Part shown: in pieces, positions 42,976 to 50,900 of the stretch
Position numbering within the stretch: the stretch's first letter is position 1
Layout: each line of letters starts with the position of its first letter
Source of the DNA: Micromussa lordhowensis
Lineage: Eukaryota > Cnidaria > Anthozoa > Scleractinia > Lobophylliidae
Reading direction: 5' to 3'
DNA: 64,000 bases
NCBI GenBank assembly: GCA_964020085.1
Contig: OZ026600.1
Coordinates: 27,221,783-27,285,782 of the forward strand
Notes under the pieces: model-generated
The model's database searches: none
Seen by the model: only the letters and a program-made list of their open reading frames with translations
Told to the model about the DNA's origin: nothing
Program-made: the position numbers and the translations under genes

Positions 42976-44873
42976 TTGGGCTTGTTGGATATGAAATGAT
43001 TATAGCCGTCTCAGTAGTCATATCCAACAAGCGCGAGTGGTTTCCAATCCAGGGAGTAGTAGAAATTTCTTCTGGTTGCCTCGTGCCACAGAAACCGGAG
43101 ATAGACACAGTCTGTGTTCACAACCGACTCTCGAGACTTGTGAGAAAACTCATAGGTATATCTCGTATATATTCTTGGGTGTTTTCCACCCATGGCGTAT
43201 ACAAAGTGTGCCTTTTTATGTCTTTGTATGACATTACTTCCTGCAGGTTCACCCTGAGCACTAGTGGACCGTCGATTGCTGCGTTGATATGTGCTTTTTA
43301 TCCGAGATTTCCGATCTCTAGCACTGATAACAGGTAATAATTTAACAATGCTACCCACTAGGTTTTGTTGTTCAGAAAATGCTCTCTTTTGAGATGTTCA
43401 TTTGACGAATGATTGATGTGGAATTAAGACACTGAAATTAACGTTGTGAATGGAAAATTCCGTGCGGTTGCTTGGTGTTAACACTTATACACTTACCTCT
43501 CTTGTCCTTAGCGATCCTTATAATCACTGAATTTTCATTTGATCGCATGGAAGCCGGCTTAAATGATCCGCTAAACATATTTGTGTGTTTTCAGGTATCA
43601 TCTTCAGGCGTTCCGGCATTTGTACGTCTTGGCGTCTGAACCCCGAGTCCTTGTTCCTCGTGAAGTGGACACTAACAAGGCTTGTCATGTTCCGCTTGAA
43701 GTTACACTTAAGGTTAATACTTAATGGATGATTATTCTTTTTGTGTGTGTATGTGGCTGTGTCTGCTCGTGAAACCCAGAAACAGACGGAAGTGTGTAAA
43801 AGTTGGAATTGGCACACTTGACGCGAAAGAAAGTTTGAAATGCTCTTTAATTTAGCTTCCCCACTCCACTCCTTCATTCACCGGTCACACACTCCTGTTT
43901 CCCTACTCACGCACTCCTGTTTCCCTAGTCTTTCCTACCTGTTTCTCTACCAAAGTGGCATTATTTCTTCTCGTCACGCAATCCTCTCCAACGTTTATTG
44001 AAGAGGAATGCGTGACGAGTCCGAAGAAAAGTCTGTACAGGAGGCTAAGAAATTACCCGTGGGTTAGAAGCAACGATGTGTCTGCCGGTGATCCTGCGAT
44101 AGACATGCTTTCCATCCAGGGAGTGGCGTTTAAAATACTACTAGTCGCCTTAAATGCTACTCAGTGAATATTCTTCGTTCACTGGTCACGCACTCCTGTT
44201 TTCCTGGTCATGCACTCCTGTTTCTCTACCCACCTTTAATGCTACTGAAACTGGAATAACCTCCGGCGAAGTGGACTGTGGTCCACTGGCCTGAGGCAGA
44301 CTCAATCTCACCTTTACCTTGTATTTCTACCACTTCACTTTGGCAATCTTACTGGGCAAGCGGGTGAAGGATTTGCCTTAGAGACCTCCAGACTTTGCGT
44401 TTAGAATTCTTAACCACTTAGCCAATGAACTATTATCATCATAGTTCAGCAATGTAGACACTTCCTCGTTTTTCATTCGACTTGTATTTTATCTTGCAGG
44501 AAACTCATTTCTACCCAGAAACAAATTTAAAGCTGACTGCACCCTGTATCCTGCCTGAACTGCAGTTGATCAAAAAGGTATGTCGTTGCCCATCGCTCTC
44601 TGCTCTCTGCCTGTGCAATCCTTTTAAATTACTCTCTGTCTTTAGTAAGAGTTCATAGAAAGCTTGTAGAAAATATGTCAAACACGGGAGACAGTGTTTC
44701 ATCGGGATATCCAAACACTGAGAAGAGAGTTGAAAATACGACGCACAGCGGAGTATTTTTGACGAAATTCGTTTGGATAGCCGATGAAACACTGCCTCGA
44801 AACAAAAACTAAGAAGTAAACGGACAAGTAAAATCGTCAAAATCGGGGTATCCAAACCTCCTTCACGGTTGTA

Positions 44874-44908
<35 letters not shown>

Positions 44909-47900
44909 GTTTAAGAAGTTCAGTTCAAATAGTTTGCCCGCCCGTGAACACCAGTTGTCCTCCTGCTGAGAACGTTAATGAGACTCCTGGCGGTTTGACC
45001 TTGATTTAGAGTTCTCAAACTCATTAATAATTCATCCAGCTAAACCACTCAAGACAGTGTTTCATCAGCTATCCAAACACCTCAAATTTCGTCTAAAATG
45101 CTCCGCTGTGCGTCGTATTTTCAACTCTCTTCTCGGTGTTTGGATATCTGATGAAACACTGTCTCTCGTGTTTGATATATTACTTCTAATATAAGAGAAA
45201 CTTTCTTCTAGATGTCAAACCAGGAGGGCATAATGGTGCTCATAACTAGTCAATTTCCGCGGTGCCTGGTCTTTAATGAAACCATTAACTATGATGAAAC
45301 CCCTGTGACAAACCCAGAGAAATTTAGAACGCATTCCCAGCACACAAAATATCAATTGATAGTTGTATCGTTTATAAATTTCGATTTCAGATCCGTGTCT
45401 CAGGTTTGCGGTATTGGCCTGTTACAATAGATTTTACAGAAAACAAGGGCAGCGCATGGTAAGAACTTTTTCAAAACGAGGCTACACAAGCAGTTGTCTT
45501 TTTGGGGAGAGGGGTAGGTGGTGGAGAGATTTTGAGACTAATTGTGAGTGTTTTTACTGTTAATATTCATAGTTTGCTGACGGCCAATCTGGGTACGTTA
45601 TTCGTAAAGAGAAGAACAGGTTTTTTGACTTATGCCGATGATCCTAAGGTGAGTGCTACAATTCGTGATAGTACAATGAATCTTCTGTCTGCCAGAACCC
45701 TGAGGTTGGACAGGGGCCCTTGCTTTGATGCAACAATAATTATTTAGGGTTTGAAAATGATTGACGTTTTCTCTCAATGCGTTTCTAGTAGGCCAGTAGT
45801 CTATTTTACAGTTGTGTGCTTAGCTACCGGGCCTATGAATTCAATTGAGGCTGAAGGCGACCTTGTTTTGATACAGACCTCTATGCTTTTTTTTCATTCA
45901 GATGCAACTAGTTAGCATAAGAACAACTTGATTTACACAACAAAAGCAGTGAGATCTTTATCAAAACAAGGTCACCTCCAGCCTCACTGTCATTCAAAGG
46001 CCAGGCTACTGAACAGACAACTGTAAAATGGTCCATTCGAAAACTGGTGCGCATTGCAAACTCAATTTGCATTGGCAATTCCTACCCTAACGTAGGGTTA
46101 GCAATCCCCAGAATAGAATATTACACTATTTGAATGTCGTAAAATCCCAGTAATTATTCCCCTGGTTTACAAGCTCCCTGGGATATAAGCTTTCTCTGCC
46201 TTTTCTATTTCGTTACTCTCACAAAAGGAATAGGGTGTTAACAATCCTTTTTTATATTATTTCGTATTAATGAGTTACGGTTCGACTCGTTGAGACGTTC
46301 AAAAACTTAATTAAAACCATTAAATGGAAAACGTCTTTCGGTAGGACTGGAGTTTATTCTCAATTTTTTTTTCAGCTCATTTCGAGATGTTTTTTTTACC
46401 GCTTGTAATTAAGATCAGATAAGCCAGGCTTGCGAATCAGTAAAGTCAACTTTTCGACATCGTTAAGTTTCGTTGTCAAGTTTGAAACTATTACTATTTT
46501 GAAAAGTTTACTTTTGTAAGTTCCACCGGAAATAAGACTTCTCCGGTCTACAAGCCCACCCAATGCCCCGTAAGAAGTTGTTAAGTCCACGCCCTATGAC
46601 CGGGATTTTACTGTAGTCGTATCATATGCTGGACTAGTTAGCGTCGTGTACCAGTTTTTTCCTTTAGTTTGACTCTTGTCCCAAAGAGTTGGAGAATTGT
46701 TTAGTTACATTACACTTTTTCAACGTGGATCTCCAGGGGCATCGTAACATTCTTGCCAAGACCTTCGCTGCCCAAACGAACCAGGTAAGAAGCCATTTTC
46801 ATTTTGTTGTTGTGAGAATGAAAATTCGATGACGCATAAAACTGCACTGAAGTTTAATGTCAATGTGGAAAATACATAATCAGTTGGGCAACTCCACTAC
46901 AGTACTCGAACTGTTTACACACTAGCTTCTATCACTATGTCAGCTTTTATCTAAACCACCACAAAACATGCGCGCAACTCCATGAAATCAATTTGTTAAA
47001 TGTCCCTTTGTAACAGATATCTTTTCTAGTTTTAGAATTGTAGTGTTCTGAAGACATCCGGGACTCCCGTAGCGCGGGAAACGGTAGTCACGTGTCGAAG
47101 CGGAGAGCCTGCTTACATGTGCACGAGCGTGTGTGGTTTGAGTGCATCTGTGTGTTACTAAGTTTCTGGCCTTAGTAGCTTCTATGAATACTACAGGAAT
47201 CTTTTCTCTGTACGATTAATTTTAAATACTTAATGACTTTGTTTCGATCAAAGTATGTAACATCACTAGAAAAGTTTTCTTTTTCTTTGCAAACTAGACA
47301 GAGGTGGTGCGGAGCTTTTCATCAGATCCGAACCTCATTGCGCTGGCAGAGTTGTTCGGTGACAAAGATAACTCAAACGACAGGGTAAGCTGACGGGAAA
47401 GAGTCTGGAGTAATTCGGTAGAAAAACAACTCACAAGAACAGTAGAGGAACAAAGCATGCCATCTTTTTAAACTCTTGCATTTTTTCTTGCGTAGGCTAA
47501 ATCTCTTAATCTTAGTTTTAATTCCCTCTTACAACACTGGACACTACATTTACAGGTGGGCCAACATGATGCCAGTCCATAAGGAGCTTATTCCAAAATT
47601 AGAGCGGTTTTCAATTGAGTGTCAAAAACCAAAACCAAAGGAATCACTCTAGCCTGACAAACACTACAGTGAAGCAATCAAAATTCGAATTGAATGTAGC
47701 TGACGCGAATTGCGTGAAAATGTGAGCGAACGCGTCACGATTGGTTTTGGTTTTACTTCTGATTGGGTGAAAAACTGGCGCAATATTTATAAGCCAATCG
47801 TGTAGCGTAGAGAGTGCAAAACCAATTACTTTTCGGTGGCCTCGTGGTTAGTGCGTTCGACTCCGGATCGAGCGCTCCAGGTTCTAGTGCTGGCCGGGCA

Positions 47901-50900
47901 CATTGTGTTGTGTTCTTGAGCAAGACACTTGACTCTCATAGTGCCTCTCCTCACCCAAGTGTATAAATTAATGCTGGGGGTAACCCTGCGATGTACTAGC
48001 ATCCCGTACAGGTGGAGTAGAGATATTCTTAGTCGCTTCATGCTACATAACCAGGTAGAGATAAGCTCCGGCCTTGTGGGCCTTTTAGCCCGTATGCAGT
48101 ACCTACTCAATTTAAAACCGCTCTAAGTAACCGTAAAATATTATAGATCGCTTTATAGAGATTCTCCCTCAGTAATCATCTTCTTCAATTTGCTACTTCT
48201 TTCCTTGAAGGAAAGAAAGTTGAGCTCTTTTATTGCGTCCGCTTTGGTTGAAACTGTCACAGAGGAGAAACCTGAAGTGCTGAGAACATTACTGCGCATG
48301 TGGCAGGTATTGTAGACCGCTGCTTACCAGCTAACTGTTTTTTGTTTTGTTTCTATAACAACAGTCTTCATTAATCGTTCCTCGCTTTTAAAGTAAGAAA
48401 TAGCAAATAGGCTGCTGTCCCACATCACTTTCTTTACCATTGTTTGCCACAGAGTAGCTCGTTCGATAACAAGGGTTCAATTGGAAATATAGAAAGACAT
48501 TCCAAGGAAGCCCAATATATCCCAGAAAGTTTTCCTTTCGTCTTTGTACCGAAGGAGAGTCGATAAGTCGAGTTGCCTGAGAACAATAGCGAGTTACGTA
48601 AACTACAGCGATGACTGTGACGAAAATAATGACAAACAATGGCAAGGCTCGTGCGTTGTAAATCTTGATACGTTTCTAAGCCGTACTCTTCAAAACAACA
48701 ACGTGAATGTACCACATAGTTCGTTTTCTATAGATCGGTAACCACGAAGGTGAATTATCAATACTTCTGTTAAGAAATGAATGCCGTCATTACATGTTGA
48801 GTTGAGGATAGTTCTGACACCAACAGACGCAAATAAATAGACCTAGAAATTAGTGGAATTCCTAAGTAGGGCCGGTATGAAGTCGTTTCTTAGTAATCTG
48901 CGCTGCCCTTGGCGTGGTTACAGAAACGACGTTTCTCCCAATCTCGTTCCCAGAGCCCTCGCGTTTTCGATTAGCGGTGACTGAACCCCTGATATTTCGG
49001 AAGAAATCCAAATCGAGAACCAGAAAATCCCGGTTCCAGTTAAAAATGATCTTTGGAATTTATTATATTACTCCCGTTGTTTTATTTTGGCCAGATAGTT
49101 TGCAGACGTTAGTTAAATTTGTGAGATAAGAACAGTTTCACGGCCATGAGGGTTCAAACTCAGTAACGGCTTCGGAACATATGTGGAGAGAGTAACCGCT
49201 GTGACTTATGCTGGCTCACTTCCGAGTTCTCCCAGATGTCTCGATTTTTTTGGATCGCGACCTCTGGGAACAAGTTTGCGTTTCTCCCACCAAAATGCTG
49301 ACGGCTTCAGGAGGCGACTAGTGCCCATGCTCTAAGACTACCCATCCCCACTCGCGTGCTCTGAGTAAAATAAAGCTCAGTGAATTGAAGTAACTTATTT
49401 TGCTGGCCGTGTTCTTGTAGATTATCCATAGCCTGGAATGTCAACCTGATCCGGTCTCTGTGTGGCAGATGAAGTTAGTGCTGACTTTTTATAGGAACGC
49501 CTTTACGAAAATTTCTCGAGGCCTACTCAGGAAGGTATGTTTAATGCTACAAACATCATACTGGTTCTAGATGTTGAAACCTTCACCATTGTTCTTGAGT
49601 AAGACCAGCCCTTTGCTCTCCCAGTATCTCTTTTCTAACTCTTATGTTAACCTTGTTAATGGTGTGTTTCTCGCGAGTGTGTGGTGACGGTGCGATAAAC
49701 ACGCACCACTAGAAGAATTGTTGCACTGGTACATTGTAATATGGGAAGCGTGGTGGCCTCAAGGTTAGTACGCTCGACTCCCGATCGAGCGGTCTGGGTT
49801 CGAGCCCTGGCCGGGGACATTGTGTTGTGTTCTTGGGCAAGACACTTAATTCTCACAGTGCCTCTCTTCACCCAGGTGTATAGAAGGGTAGCGTCGGAGG
49901 GCGCTTCAGGGCGGACTGGAAATAGTTGGACCGGAGATAAGCTCCGACCTGGCCGGGGCCGCTAGGCTCCAATGCAGATTTTGCCTTTACAATGTAGTTT
50001 TAATGTCAACCTCATTTAACGAAATAGTCCAACCAACTTCTTGGGCAAAACTGCAAACCAATAAGATTGAAGGCCTGATGAGACCTGACGTAAAATACAG
50101 TGTTGTTTTAAACTTAAATTTGTTTCCATTTCTAGCGTGCAAGATAAATAATTACTGTGCACAAAGTAGAACTCGCTGAAACTGTAATTCATTTTCTTCA
50201 TAGCCCCTTGTAAACGCCGACTTCATCGAAGAATACAAGTTCCTTTTGGAAGAATCCATCGATCGCCTTATGCAGAAAGGTATTAAGCTCAGTTTTATTA
50301 TGACAGTTCTACAGGGATAAACAATTGTAACGTCCCAGCTCCTCTAGCTTTAGTCGGCACTCGTTCCAATGGTAGATAGCCCTTGGGCGTTTCAAATCAT
50401 TTCGAAAGTGACATCAACCGATTCTACCGAAACAGTCCGTCAAGCCTCACACGTCCATCATGTAAAACAGCGCTTCAACTATCATAAGTATGTAAGATTT
50501 AGATAACTGTAGCTATCGTATACAGTGTTTTTAAGCAATAGACAACAAGTTTCTATGGGTTATAGGCTGATAAACCGCGCGGGATGTTGGTAGAACACGA
50601 GAAGAATTTGTAAATCACGAGCCGCAGGCGAGTGGTTCACGAATTCTTAGAGTGTTCTACCTTGTCTCATGGGTTGGTGCTTCACATAGGGTAAACCTCA
50701 TTGCGCCTTTCCCCCTTGGACAGAATTGTGCAAAAATTGCTATGTCTACTGCTACATTTGCCCAAGAGCTGTAAAGTAATTGAACTAATGGTGTCTTTAC
50801 TTGCAGATTCAATATCAGCAAGATCCTGTTACAGTGCCGAGGAACACAAACGCATCTTCTGTCCTGCCGTGTGTTGTTTTGCCGTTTACCACGATGTCCC

